A stretch of DNA of 64,000 nucleotides from Solanum dulcamara. Its lineage: Eukaryota > Streptophyta > Magnoliopsida > Solanales > Solanaceae. The notes under the pieces were generated by a model. That model was not told the origin of the DNA. It made no database searches and worked only from the letters and a program-made list of their open reading frames with translations. Positions 46,371 to 57,484 of this stretch are shown in pieces. Location: contig NC_077242.1 of assembly GCF_947179165.1 (NCBI RefSeq), positions 36,825,097 through 36,889,096 on the forward strand, written 5' to 3'. Within the stretch, counting starts at the first letter, position 1. Every line of letters starts with the position of its first letter. A program made the translations under genes and the position numbers.

Positions 46371-47915
46371 TAGAAGAAAGAGCTAGTTTGGGATGTTTAT
46401 AGATTGGCCTATTTGGGTATTCGATTGCTTGACTCCGAAGATGGTGGTGTTATTTACTAAAATGGTTCTAAATCATTTATTGTGGGGAATGTTAAGGCAA
46501 AGCAAGATAGTGATCCTACCATGGTTAAATTAAAGTAGGCGGTTGTCAAAAAGAGCCATTAAGCTTTCTCCCAAATGGGAGATTGTGTTTTGAGATATTA
46601 ATGACTATTCTTTGTTCCCTGTGTAGATGGTCTACGACAAATGATTTTGTCCAAGGCCCATAGTTTGTAGTATTTTATTCAGTTGGGTTCCATAAAGACA
46701 TACCGTGATTTGAGGGAAGTATATTAGTGGAATGGCATGGAAAGGAATATTGCAGTCTTTGTGGCTAAATATCTGAATTGTCAGCAAGAGAAGGTTGAGC
46801 ATAAAAAATTAGGAGATTTGTCTCAAGATATTGAGATTCCTACTTGGAAGTGGATAGCATATAATATGGACTTCATTAATGCTTTTCCAAGTACTCGTAG
46901 GGAACATGATTCTATTTAGGTGGTTGTTGACCAAATGACTAAGTTGGCTCATTTTTTTCTTGTAAAGACTTCATATTCAACCGAGGACTATGCTAAGTTG
47001 TATATCCAAGAGTTGGTTAAGCTTCATGGTGTTCTATTGTCTATTTTTTTGAATCGAGTTACTCTGTTTATATCTCATTTATGATGATCTTTCCAAAAGG
47101 GTCTTGGTACTCAAGTAAAGCTTAGTACAACTTTTCACCCATAAACGGATGGTCAGGCCAAGTGCATAATTCATACATTAAAGGACATGTTAAGAGCCTG
47201 GTCTATGGACTTTAGAGGTAATTAAGATGACTATTTCCATTGATAGAGTTTGCATATAATAAGAGTTATCATTCTGGCATTCATATGGCTCTATTTGAGG
47301 CCTTATATAATAGGAGGTGTATCTCCTATTGGTTGGTTCGATATGGGTGAAATTTCCTTAATAGGACTCGAGTTGGTATTTGAACATATGAAGAAGGTTA
47401 GACTTATTAGAGAGACATTGAAGATAACCTAATGCCAATAAAAGTCTTATTCGAATGTGAGGAGAAGGGAACTTGAGTTTGAGGTTAATGGTTGGGTTTA
47501 CTTAAAACTTTCACACATGAAGGTGTGATTCATTTTGGTAAGAAAGTAAAGTTAAGTCTCTGCTTTTGTTGGCCCATATCATATTTTGAGGCAGCTTGTC
47601 AAGGTGGCTTATGCGTTGGATTTACCATCGAAATTGGCATCGGTGCATTCAGTATTTCATGTGTCTTTGTTAAGGAATTTTGTTTGTGATCCTACCTCTA
47701 TTGTTACATTGGAAAACATTGATATGATGGAGAGCCTCTTTTATGAGAAATTTTTGGTTGAGATTCTAGACTGGTAAGTTAGGAAGTTGAGAAAAAAAGG
47801 AAGCAACTTCAGTTAAAGTATTATAGAGGAACCAAGAGGTTGAGGGTGCTATGTGGTAAGCCGAAGCTGATATGATGTCACGATATCCTCATCTCTTTTC
47901 TTCCATGCCTAGTTA
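46371..47915 (+). pseudogene. Integrase and chromodomain remnant of element E
   Basis: The frame 46737-46919 gives the end of the zinc-binding domain (LNCQQEKVEHKKLG; first Cys replaced) and the first catalytic Asp in YNMDFINAF. The second Asp position reads SIFLNRVTLF (Asn) and the Glu position GQAKCII (Lys), so two of the three DD35E residues are lost. The C-terminal part (VAYALDLPSKLASVHSVFHV at 47600-47660) is followed by a decayed chromodomain (VEILDW, then RNQEVEGAMW and YPHLFSS near 47890). Many stops interrupt it. Confidence 0.82.
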
Positions 47916-48148
47916 AGGTATTCAGTTCCCTCATAACGCATTCCACCCAAATCATGTATTTCAGTCATTCTTATGTTTTCATATGCATTCATGTTCATGA
48001 AATAAGTTTTAAAATCATGTTTTAAGTTGAGATTGAGTATTTCATATTTTATGCATTTTTGAGATATTTTGCATTCTCATTAGATTGCTATGTTTCTTTT
48101 AAATTCAATTCATTCTATATTGAGTCCAATTCGAGGATGAATGATCCC
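47916..48148 (+). other. 3' untranslated stretch of element E
   Basis: AT-rich sequence lies between the pol end and the polypurine tract, with the conserved inverted repeat AATTCGAGGATGAATG at 48128-48143. No gene is seen. Confidence 0.6.
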
Positions 48149-48161
48149 AAGGGAGAGATAT
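48149..48161 (+). other. Polypurine tract of element E
   Basis: AAGGGAGAGATAT directly precedes the LTR start TGTAAGACCCC at 48162. Confidence 0.75.
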
Positions 48162-50220
48162 TGTAAGACCCCAAAAGTTGAAAGGTTAGAAAAACTAGGT
48201 TCAAAGGAAGTTCTAAGCAAATCTCAGCTTTTTGGCACCAGGTGGCCTTCACGGAGCCTATCACAGGCTGTGGAAGGGACCACAAGTTGTGAAGGTCCCT
48301 CATGGTCCATTCTGGTGCAAGCAAGGATCTTGAGTGAGGAACACATGAGAAACCATGGGTTGTAGTGGGCACTACAAGCTGTGGTGGCCTATTTGGTAGG
48401 AACCCCAAAGACCCAAGACAACCTCTACTCCATGACCTTCACCACGGGCCATGGAGCTCTTCACAGGATGTTATGCGGCTCGTGGTAGATGATCCCCTAA
48501 AAAAAATCCCGAGTCATTCATCAACACCACCACCACAAATCATGGTGAATTTCATGGATCATGATGGATTCCTCGTGCAAGTGCAGTTTCAGTTTTAAGT
48601 TGTGGGTAGTTTAGTCATTCCCTATGTTTTCATTAATGAATGTGGACAGTTTTTGGGAGTGTATTCTAACTTATGAACTACCTTAAGACCTCCAAACCCT
48701 CTCATTTTCACCCTAACACTCTAAATCAAAATCTTCTCTCAAAAAGTGTCCTCTCCAAGTATCCTTCTACTTCAAGCAAATTCTGTGGATTTCTTCAAGC
48801 TCAAGTGTCAATTTTCTTAAATTTAGGGATTCTAAATGTCAAGGTATGTTGGAATTCATCCTTGGGACCTTTCACCCATTTAATCCCAAAGAGTTTTTCT
48901 CAAATCTCTTATCATTTCTTCTTCTAAAAGCCTAATTTCATGACTTGCATTGGATCTTTTTAATTATAATATATTGATAATTATGCATAATTCACATTAC
49001 ATTGCATGATTTAAAGATGAATTTCATAGACCTATGCTATATGATAGTTTCAAGTATGATTTATGAATTATGATCATAATTTTTAAGTTGTTTCAATGAA
49101 AATATTATGAATAATGTTCAAATATGCTTTAAGCAAGAAAGTTATGAATTATGTTTCAATGATGTTATAAGAATAGAAGTTATAGTGCAATAAGTACAAT
49201 TCTTGCACAATCATGTTAAAGAAGTTAAAGGTTGAGATGGAATCTTCTCACACATACATAATAAAGTTTATAGATGAGCTATTCTTATGTTCTTTTTATA
49301 AATTTAGATTGATATCTATTATTATCTTTTCTAATGCTGTTAATGACTATGTTGTCATGAAAGTTCTTTTAGGATAAACACTTAGACCTGAGAGGAATTT
49401 AAGGCGGGGTTTGGTCTGGTAGCCATTGTAGCTACCCAAGAGAATCCTAGTAGCAACCTTTAGTCACTAACTACGTTGCATGTGTAGATTTAAAGATTCC
49501 AATATGGTAAAACTAGTGGATCCACATATAGGAAAGTTTGAAAGATTACCTTGATTAAGTCTACCCTGTCAAGGTAGCTTCCCTCATCTCGATGTGGGAG
49601 TCATTAGATTCCATGTAATAGCTCACATAGTACTAAGTGTTTGTTAAGGTCCTATCTCACACCAAGTTATATGAAAGGTTATAAAGTTCTTGTAATGATG
49701 ATGTCTTGATGCATTGACCAATGATTATGATGTTTTAATATTTTCATGGTTTTATTCATGTTTTATGATATTGGTCTTGAATTCGATGATTCATACTGAT
49801 TGTGTCCTATATTTATTGTTCATGCATACTTCTCACATAGTGCATTACATGTAATAACACATACTTTTCTCTATATTGTATTATAATGTAGGGTCCGATG
49901 ATCACGCTCATCCTCATGTTCAAAAGACTGATACTTTACTATCTTATGAGTTTATGACATTATTTCATCGATTATATTGGGTGACTAGGAGCTTGTATTA
50001 TACCTCCATCTAGTTAGTAGAGGAATGTTGGATGTATGGAGTCTATGAAGTCTTTCTTATTGAGACTTTCATGTTGAGATTTTATTTCTGCGTCTATGCT
50101 TTAGTTTATTTTCTTATTAACTTTATGCATGCTCATGGATGATATGATATGAGGATTGGTTGGGGTCCCTCAGGTTTATAATCATCGTGTAGCACCTATG
50201 GTGTATCTTGGGTCATGATA
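48162..50220 (+). repeat. 3' LTR of element E
   Basis: The LTR starts TGTAAGACCCC and ends CTTGGGTCATGATA (2059 bases). It aligns with the truncated 5' LTR at 29029-30325 and, more distantly, with solo LTR F. Short plus- and minus-strand frames at 48115-48927 lie in it and have no partner in the sister LTR. Confidence 0.85.
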
Positions 50221-50228
50221 GAAAGTGT

Positions 50229-51400
50229 CTACTTTTCTTTATCCTCATCAAAATTAACATCTAAGATCTTATTGCCTTGTTCCTCATCGGTTGGTATGTC
50301 ATTCTTTGTCGGCTCATATATTTTTTCCCCTAGTTTTTGAATAGTATTTACATGAGTGTTGAGGGGATATTCACACTCAAGATTGTATAACTCTGCTCTT
50401 ATGGAAGGTTTGCCACCTGTTCGGTGCCTCAACGTCTCCAACCCATACATGTGGGCTTCTATCAGGTCATCTTGCATATGCCTCTAGTCTGTTGCAAAAG
50501 AAGGCCTATGTAGAGATTTTGGCCTTTTTGTCTTTTTAACATCAATGGGCACAATAACTAATAGGTACATGTAGTCAAGATCTTCCCTCATAATCCCTTT
50601 TTCTCTATATGTTCTGATAATAAACCCCTTGAATGCATATCGCCATCCCAGGTGGACTCGTGCCTTTCTCATTAATGATTTTACCATAACACCAATATTG
50701 ATTCTAGTCAGTGTCATGAGGGTGCAGACCAGGAAAACTCTTCCTCGAGTAACATCAGTGTCCACAACCTTTGGTAGTAAGAAGTTTATTACAATCTTAA
50801 GACACATACTGGTTTCCAAAGTATATAGAAAGGTCTGTGGTACCCTTGTGGCACTGATGGGTCAACTTTGTAGTGGATTATTGCCCATACAAAGTATGGA
50901 AAATATCAGGATACGACGTCAAAATTGTAATTACCATTAGCACAAAAGGAGACACATCTACAATCCCTAAATTATTATTTAACAGCATCGAGTCGATGGT
51001 GACACTCTTCCCACTCACCTAGATATCATATGATCTCTTGTTTGGTTCCCAGTTGGCGTGCAACTCCCGAATGAGGTGGAGATTGCATTCTGTAGATTCA
51101 TCAAAGATGAACCATATGTTTAGTTCCCTGATCCTACGCATGATATTAGGAAAGTCCCTTGCAAGACTTGCGATGTCAATGCTTAAGTCTATGAAGTACT
51201 TAGCCTCAGTGTGCTTCTTGTACCAGTTTTTCCCTTCTTTGGTGACTGCCCTTAGTCCAAAGTGGTGAGTTTATCTCTTTGGAAGTGTGGGCACTGGGGG
51301 AACATTAGGTCCAGTGTAGACCCCTTTCTTATTGTGAGACGTAGAATTGATTTTTCTTTGGGTGCTCGATATTATGACCTATCAACAATTCACAACAGTT
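50229..51400 (-). pseudogene. 3' ORF of Athila-like element H (putative plant transposon protein type)
   Basis: Minus-strand pieces in several frames assemble in order. GKNWYKKHTEAKYFID and IASLARDFPNIMRRIRELN are near 51230-51110. FHANWEPNKRSYDI is near 51050, and LTRINIGVMVKSLMRKARVHLGWRYAFKGF lies within 50819-50484. An acidic C-terminal frame (50477-50229) ends DVNFDEDKEK and a stop. The LARDFP..IRRI and INVG blocks resemble the so-called putative plant transposon protein domain that I know from Athila-type elements; the family name is from memory and not checked. It lies downstream of integrase, where Athila elements carry an extra, env-position ORF. Stops and shifts are frequent. The plus-strand frames at 50629-50940 and 51038-51268 are shadows. 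Confidence 0.6.
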
Positions 51401-52189
51401 CAAATCGTAAGAAACAAAGAATCTAGCAAGAATTTTAGGTGTAGTAACAAATCCGCATCACGGATTTAAAGAAAGAATTTTGCTAGAGTTTGGGGGGGGA
51501 GATAGAGAATCGAGTGAATCAGAACAGTATTAGTGGAAAGCAAGGATGATTTGGGATTAACAAGGGGATTTGGGTTGGGTATTTAAAATTAAAAGGGAAA
51601 AACCCATTATTTTAACTTGTAGGAGGAAAATTTAGGATCCATGTCCACGACATGGAGTAGTCGTTCACCTCTCTATTTCAAAGATTGAAAAACAAGAGAG
51701 AAACAAAAGTTTGTGCCTATGTCCTCGATATGGAGTTGTCGTGGACCCCTCTTATATATATATATAAAATTTAAAATAGGTACTTACCCTATTATTTATT
51801 TATATATATATATAAAATTTAAAATAGGTACTTACCCTATTATTTATTTACTTTTATTCAGCAGACCATTATCATTGCAAAATAGAGAAACACTACAAAT
51901 CGTTAAAAAAAATGGGTTACCTCCCATCCAGTGCCTAGTTTTACTCATGGTTGGACTTTTCTTTTTGTATGTTTGATTTTATTATTTATTTTTATTTCAT
52001 TCCTAACTATTACAACTAAAAATAATCCTATTTATTTTACCAAAAAAGTAAAAAAAACTATCTGTGACAATAGATCACAGGTTTCCTCTTGTGTAGCGCC
52101 TAATTTAACATCATGGCTCGACCCAGCTCATGGATCATTAATCTTAAGTGTGATCACTTATCTTTTGCGATGTGAATCATTTCCAAATT
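51401..52189 (-). other. Non-coding spacer of H between integrase and 3' ORF
   Basis: No coding sequence is seen. The stretch holds a diverged direct repeat of about 35 bases (51650-51684 and 51719-51752, both with CATGGAGT or TATGGAGT cores) and a 48-base tandem duplication with TATATATA runs (51756-51853). It also has a run of As and GGGTTACCTCCCATCC near 51911, a block that recurs as TGTTGCCTCCCAAGAAG at 60400 in copy I. Confidence 0.55.
51756..51853. repeat. 48-base tandem duplication
   Basis: The marker AAAATTTAAAATAGGTAC begins at 51766 and again at 51814, exactly 48 bases apart, and both are followed by TTACCCTATTATTTATTTA. The two units are essentially identical, so the duplication is recent compared with surrounding decay. 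Confidence 0.85.
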
Positions 52190-53200
52190 AGTGTTTCATA
52201 TGTTGTCCATTCACAAGAAAGGTGGATCTCTTGTTAGTGCTCCACAGCTTCATGCGGCATCATCTTGATCCCTTCAAATGACCCACTTTACTTAGATCTC
52301 AGTTTTTTGAGGAAAAACTTCAATTTGGTATGGAACAACAATAATTGTTGGCCCATCTTGAAGGTACGAGAGATAATGTGCTTGTTATACTAGTGCTATT
52401 ATTTTTTATTGGTTAACACTGGATCCAAGTTCAACTTCTTTATTTCCAAATAGGTTTGAAGCTCTAGGTCCACCAAAAGATGACAGACATTAAAAAATAC
52501 CAATTGATAAGATATTTGAATCGGTGTTTTGTATGCTGTTCTATATGCCCACAGAACATCATCAAGGTTCATATTATTTTTCCTCTGTGAATTAACCATC
52601 TTTTCTAGGATGTGCTTCACCTCTCTATTTGACACCTCTACTTGTCCACTTATCTGTCAGTGATATTTTATAGCCACCTTATGCCGTAATCTATACTTTG
52701 CTAATACATTCTTCATCCAGTTGTTGTCAAAGTGACACCCTCCATCACTAATGATAACTCTAGGATGAGTGAACATGTTCTTTTTGATGAACTTGATGAC
52801 CACTTTTGCATAATTAGTAGGAAGAGATACAACTTCAACTGACATGGACACATAATCCACGGTCACAAAGATGTATTTTCTACCATTTGATAGTTGAAAG
52901 GGACCCATGAGTCAATTCCCCAAACATCAATATTTTCACCTCCAAGATGTTGTTCAAAGGCATCCCATGCGTCCTTGAAATTGTTCCCATCCATTGATAT
53001 TGGTCACATTCCTTCACATAGCTTGTCATATCTAAACAAAATTATCAAAAACAATATTAATTGTTACTCTTTGTGAGTCTTATGCTCACCTCCATGATAT
53101 CCCCTATAAGAAGATGCATGGCAACTATCGAGCATTTTATTGACTTCATTCTCCTGAATGCATCTCTTTATTATTCTATCTAAGCCCTTCTTGAATAGAA
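52190..53200 (-). pseudogene. Integrase of Athila-like element H
   Basis: Reading minus from about 53195, the zinc-binding domain has DSCHASSYRGYHGG (two His region) and VKECDQYQWMG, where the second Cys of CxxC is Tyr. The core follows: MGPFQLSNGRKYIFVTVDYVS (52908 on; first catalytic Asp in VDYVS), VIISDGGCHFDN (second Asp), then [16 protein letters not shown] near 52640, where the Glu of VEVSNRE is in the catalytic position. The C-terminus is MGQQLLLFHTKLKFF and SGSFEGIKMM near 52360-52280. The triad residues appear present, but stops and shifts separate the parts. The DGG and EVSNRE wording is typical of Athila/Tat rather than chromoviral integrase, and no chromodomain follows. Confidence 0.82.
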
Positions 53201-53249
53201 ATGACTCATCCCTAATATAAAATCAGGCATCGTGAGTTAACTTCTTTTT

Positions 53250-54350
53250 TTTGCTAGGTAGTTATTTCAGGCAGGAATAATTCACTCATGAATAGATTAA
53301 CAACATTAGCATACCATGGAAACTCTGCTTCATCAAAGGCTAGAAACTCCTCATGGATTTTCCCTTCATCAAGCATATAAGACGAGCTCTCTAGTTTGGA
53401 CAAGTGGTTTGCAATTTGATTTCCGGTGACTTTTCTATACTTGATCTCCAAAATAAAATTCTTACAGTAGTAAGATCTATCTGATAATTCTAGGCTTTGC
53501 ATCCTTTTTTTAATAGGAACCTAATAGTTGCATGGTCTGTGTAAAAAAACAACTGTGGTACCCACCAAGTAAGATCTGAACTTGTCAAACACAAAGACCA
53601 AGGCAAGAATCTCTTTCTCAGTCACTGTGTAGTTTATTTGAGCCCAATCTAGCATCTAGTTGGCATAATAGATGGAATTGAAAACTTAATCCTTTCTCTT
53701 TCCAAGCACTACACCCACAGCTACATCACTCGCATCGCACATCAGCTCAAAGGGCATATCCCAATTAGGAGTAATAAGGATTGGGTCATCTATCAAGTTC
53801 TTCTTTAGCAATTTGAATGCCTTAGTGCATCTCTAATTAAATTAAAACTTCACCTCCTTCTCCAAAAGACTACACATGGGAGTGTCAGTCTTAGAGAAAT
53901 CCTTATTGAATCTCCAGGAAAAACCTGCATGATGAAAAAATCTTCTTACGCCTTTCACAGAGACCGGATGTTAAAAGTTTTCAATGACCTCAACCATATT
54001 TCTATCAACCTCTAATCCTTGCTTTGACACTTTCTTCCCTAGAACAATGCCTTCTCTAACCAAGAAATGGTGTTTCTTCTAATTCAGTACTAGATTAGTA
54101 TTCTCACAACATACAAGATTCTTGTTAAGATTTTCTTGAAATAACTCAAAATATTCCCCAAATACATAGAAATCATCCATGAAGACCTCCACAAATTCGT
54201 CCACCATGTCATAAAATATGGACACATGCATCTCTGAAAAGTAACCTACGCATTGCAAAGTCCAAAGGCATACACTTGAAATCATATAAGCCATAAGGAT
54301 AAGTGATGAAGACTCAGCTATGTCTCATATTTCAGCGCATAGTTGATCAT
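53250..54350 (-). pseudogene. Reverse transcriptase-RNase H of Athila-like element H
   Basis: Minus-strand order from 54350: a decayed YGLYDFKCMPLDFAM block (substrate-binding motif), then the catalytic motif VEVFMDDFYVFGE near 54190 with both Asp intact, VLGKKVSKQGLEVD, the thumb region and CTKAFKLLKKNLIDDPILI. RNase H follows with FELMCDASDVAVGVVLG, INYTVTEKEILALVFVFDKFRSYL and, in the frame 53502-53254, NFILEIKYRKVTGNQIANHLSKLE. Motif A and the N-terminal fingers are missing beyond 54350, so the element is cut there. Stops and shifts are fewer than in E. Confidence 0.82.
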
Positions 54351-55274
54351 TAGAAAAATAATACCCAAATTATGAGGTCAGGGTCAAACAACAAGGATTG
54401 TCATATGGAACTCTTCTTCAATAGAATTCACAACATAAATGAATTACCAATTTTAGTTCTCCATGAGCACGTATATATGTAAATGTGGGAGGTTTAGCTA
54501 ACAACTATTATTTTTCAATATTAAGTAATAAAACAGGAAATTAACATAAGATTGCACAACAAAAGTTGGACAAGACTACAGGTGTGTGCATAATGATTGA
54601 GGTTTCATCTCGAATAGGCTAATATTAATCGCGACAAAAGAGATTGGTACATGGATAGGTTTTGGTTTAGACTACATTTTGATATTCCCTCAACTATCAA
54701 ACGTATTTTCCTTGGCTTTTCTCAACACCAAGGCCCTTTCAAGCTATACATCAAATATTTCTTGAGTAGATGAACTATCCCTAACTCATATCATGAAATG
54801 AGAAATTACTCAGATTATCCCATCCCTGGATCAAAACCATAGAGTAAATTTCAACAAGTCCTCACTATTGAGTCTTACCCAATTCTATTTTGCTTTGTCA
54901 AGTTAAAATGGGTAAGAGAGCTCAATCAATATTTGCAACCATTATTTTTTAGATTAAGAGTTCAAGACAACAATAGGTCCATGTCATACAATCAATTTTA
55001 GAGAAGATTAATCAAAACACATTTAAGGTTTTACACCCTCATCTAGCACACACACCCTAGATAGAGATTTGGCAACTCATAAAAGAGAAAATAGAGACAA
55101 TAGTCATAAAGGAAATTCCCATCTTCAACTGATTGAATTCACAAAATCTAAAATCCAAGCTAAGAGTGTTACAAATATGGATTTTCTTCTTCGACAAGAT
55201 AAGAAGCTCTTCACTATCCTCTATGAAGATATTTTATCTAAAAGATATGTCTCTATAAATAGGTTCTTCCTTAT
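54351..55274 (-). other. Probable 3' non-coding sequence of Athila-like copy I, left part
   Basis: No RT or Gag coding follows the truncated RT of H here, and no gene is seen. The style (for example ACAAAAGTTGGACAAGACTA and AAGGCCCTTTCAAGCTATAC) resembles Athila-type 3' non-coding DNA rather than gag. I read it as continuing 57485-60469 across solo LTR F. The frame 55069-55389 runs across the F border and is not a gene. Confidence 0.35.
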
Positions 55275-57484
55275 TGTAAGACCCCATAATTTGGAAAGTC
55301 AGAAAATAGGATCAAAACATAAAATTTCTAAAAAAACTGCAATTTTGGCACCAGCTGATGACCACGAAGGACATCATGGGTCATGGTGAGACATCGTGGT
55401 GGTGACCCTGAGGTTTAATTCTGTAGGCTGAGGTCTATGATAAGGAACCACGAAATGCGGTGAGAACCACGGGCCCTGAAGTCCTCTATGGTGACCCCTC
55501 ACTAGAGACCTCAGAACATGATCCCAAGTCTAGGACCACGATTGGCCATCACGGGCCATGTAGATCTTTAGGTATAGTGGTGAGCTCTATGGTGGTCACT
55601 CTTGCAAGTCACCCTGTAGGGCATGCACCACACCCACTTTTCACATCCTGTAATGCACTTCACATACCATAAAGGGTTCCGCGGGGAAAGTTCAGAAACT
55701 TTTCTCTGCAAATCCCAAATTTCAAATTCCAAGTCCAACATCACGAACACCACCATGGACCGTGATGGGTCTTCTGTGGTGAGTCCTAGTTACAATTTAA
55801 TGAGGGGTAATCCAGTCATTTCCCTATTGTTTTATTAATGTATGTGGATATTTTTAGGACTATATTTATTACAAAAATATCCTAAATACTCCTAGTCCAA
55901 TTATTTTCCCTCATCAATTACCAATTAACTTTAAGACTTCTCTGTCAGGGCTCATTCAAGGGTTCATCTTCTTTATCAAGCTTGGTTAAGGTTTCTTCTA
56001 ACAAGTCTCCTTTTTCCATTCTAAGGTCAAATTCAACTAAGTTACATAGGGATTAATCCATGGGTCCCGTTCACTCATGGAGTCCTAAGGTTTCTACTCC
56101 AAATCTCATAAATTTTAGTTGGGTTTATAACCCTAGTTTGATGAATTGCATTGGTCTATTTAAATTATATTTTAAATCATTATAGTTGATCATTATGAGT
56201 ATGTTCCTGCATGAATTACATGATTTTAAGTTTAATTACGAAGCCTATTTTTCATGAAGCCTATTTTTCAATGATGATGTTACAGAGTATGATTATGAAC
56301 CCAATGATTTCAAGATATTATCATGAATTTTATTCAAATTGGCTATGTGTATGAGTTTTACTCTAAATTCAAGTATGAATTATGATCATGAATTACAAGT
56401 ATGTTCAAGATATGAATTTCATGAAACTTATGAAGCAAGTTTATTTAGGGCCCTTAGTGATGAACTAAGACCTAATTATACAAATTATGGAAGTATGTTT
56501 TGTAATGATGAAAAAAATACTCACATTGCAATTATGTTATGAAATGAGCTATTCTAGGAAGTATGGAATTTATGAATAAGTTATGATATATGCTAAGTAT
56601 GTTTACTATGTTATGTATTCCATGGAATTTGACATAGCACTGAGTGGACTTTGAGATGGGGGCACTACCAAAAGCCTTAGTAGCAACCTAAAGTCTCTTA
56701 AACTATGCGCCACTTGTAAGTTGCCTTCATGGCTTAGCTAGTGGATACACATATAGCATATGTACATGACCAACCTAGAGGGGTAGAGTCTACCTTGGCA
56801 AGTAGATTCCCCTTTCTTTCGTTGAATGGGGAGACATCAGAATTCCATGTTATAGCTCACATGGTCTTATTATTGGTTATGGTTCTATCCCACATATGTA
56901 TGAGTTCTTATGTACTTTCATGATTTCAATTATGCCTTTCAAATGCTTTGATCATTATGGTTTTCTTATGACTTTACTTATCATCTTCATCATGTACTCA
57001 ATTGATCATTGCATCTTATGACTTATATTATATGTTATGTCCTCATACATAGTACATTCAAATGTACTAACGCATACTATTGCATACATTATTTTATAAT
57101 GTAGGGGTTGAGGATCACATTCCTATGCATGCATAGTAGGAATTATTGGGGAAAGTTTTAGGCTTGTCCTCATCCATCGAGGACAAGTGATGAGCTTTCT
57201 ATCCTTTCTAAGATGTTTATTTCTTTCATGTTGAGGTTGAGCTAGGGAAATGTCTTAGACCCTGCCATTTTCATGTACTAGAGACATTTTGTTGGACATA
57301 TGTTTAGAGTCTATGTTGTCAAATTCTAATACACTTTATGATTCATGATCTAGACTCCTTCTTATGTTATTTTCCGCATTTACTTTACCTTATATATGCT
57401 TTATGATATGTCAATAGGCTTGGTTGTAGCCCTTTGGGGTTTTGATCACCGTGTTATGACTAGGCCCTAGGTTGAATTATGAAG
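55275..57484 (+). repeat. Solo LTR F (chromoviral, related to C, D and E)
   Basis: It starts TGTAAGACCCC like the LTR of E and ends near GGCCCTAGGTTGAATTATGAAG, the decayed counterpart of the C and D LTR ends. No primer-binding site or coding region adjoins either end. The flanking five bases CTTAT (55270-55274) and CTTAC (57485-57489) differ by one transition, consistent with an aged target-site duplication. A solo LTR arises when the two LTRs of one element recombine. Frames at 55460-55838, 56339-56542 and 56741-56923 lie inside it and are not genes. Confidence 0.7.

Larger units (their letters stand above)
29029..50220 (+). mobile_element. Chromoviral element E, split by G and D and partly deleted
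   Basis: The 5' LTR fragment (29029-30325) and the 3' LTR (48162-50220) are highly similar colinear sequences, and the 3' half of gag through chromodomain lies at 43536-47915. G sits between, in gag. The flanking five-base duplications are not convincing (ACAAG before, GAAAG after). However, the minus-strand H ORF lies on both sides, so one insertion into H is a reasonable reading. Sequence between 30325 and the gag of E was lost except for D and G. Confidence 0.65.
815..54350 (-). mobile_element. Athila/Tat-like Ty3/gypsy retrotransposon H, host of both nested stacks
   Basis: Minus-strand remains of one Athila/Tat-like element are scattered around later insertions. RT/RNase H (53250-54350), integrase (52190-53200) and a 3' ORF (50229-51400) are on the right. 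Downstream 3' non-coding sequence, including the probable end of the ORF at 3619-3674 and at 28995-29028, is on the left. Elements C and E interrupt the 3' ORF region. The order integrase, extra ORF, long 3' non-coding region fits this lineage. The N-terminal RT, protease and gag are not visible right of 54350, and the outer LTR boundary on the left is not resolved, so the ends are approximate. Confidence 0.5.

Noticed and set aside
48115..48598. Overlapping plus and minus frames in the LTR of E
   Set aside because: The sister LTR (29029-29460) does not keep the frames open, so they are unlikely to code.
50221..50225. TSD for element E (GAAAG against ACAAG at 29024-29028)
   Set aside because: Only three of five bases match, which is not enough to claim; it may be a decayed TSD or altered by later rearrangement.
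50484..50940. Plus-strand frame 50629-50940 over the H 3' ORF
   Set aside because: It is antisense to recognisable minus-strand blocks (LTRINIGVMVKSLMRK); it is a shadow.
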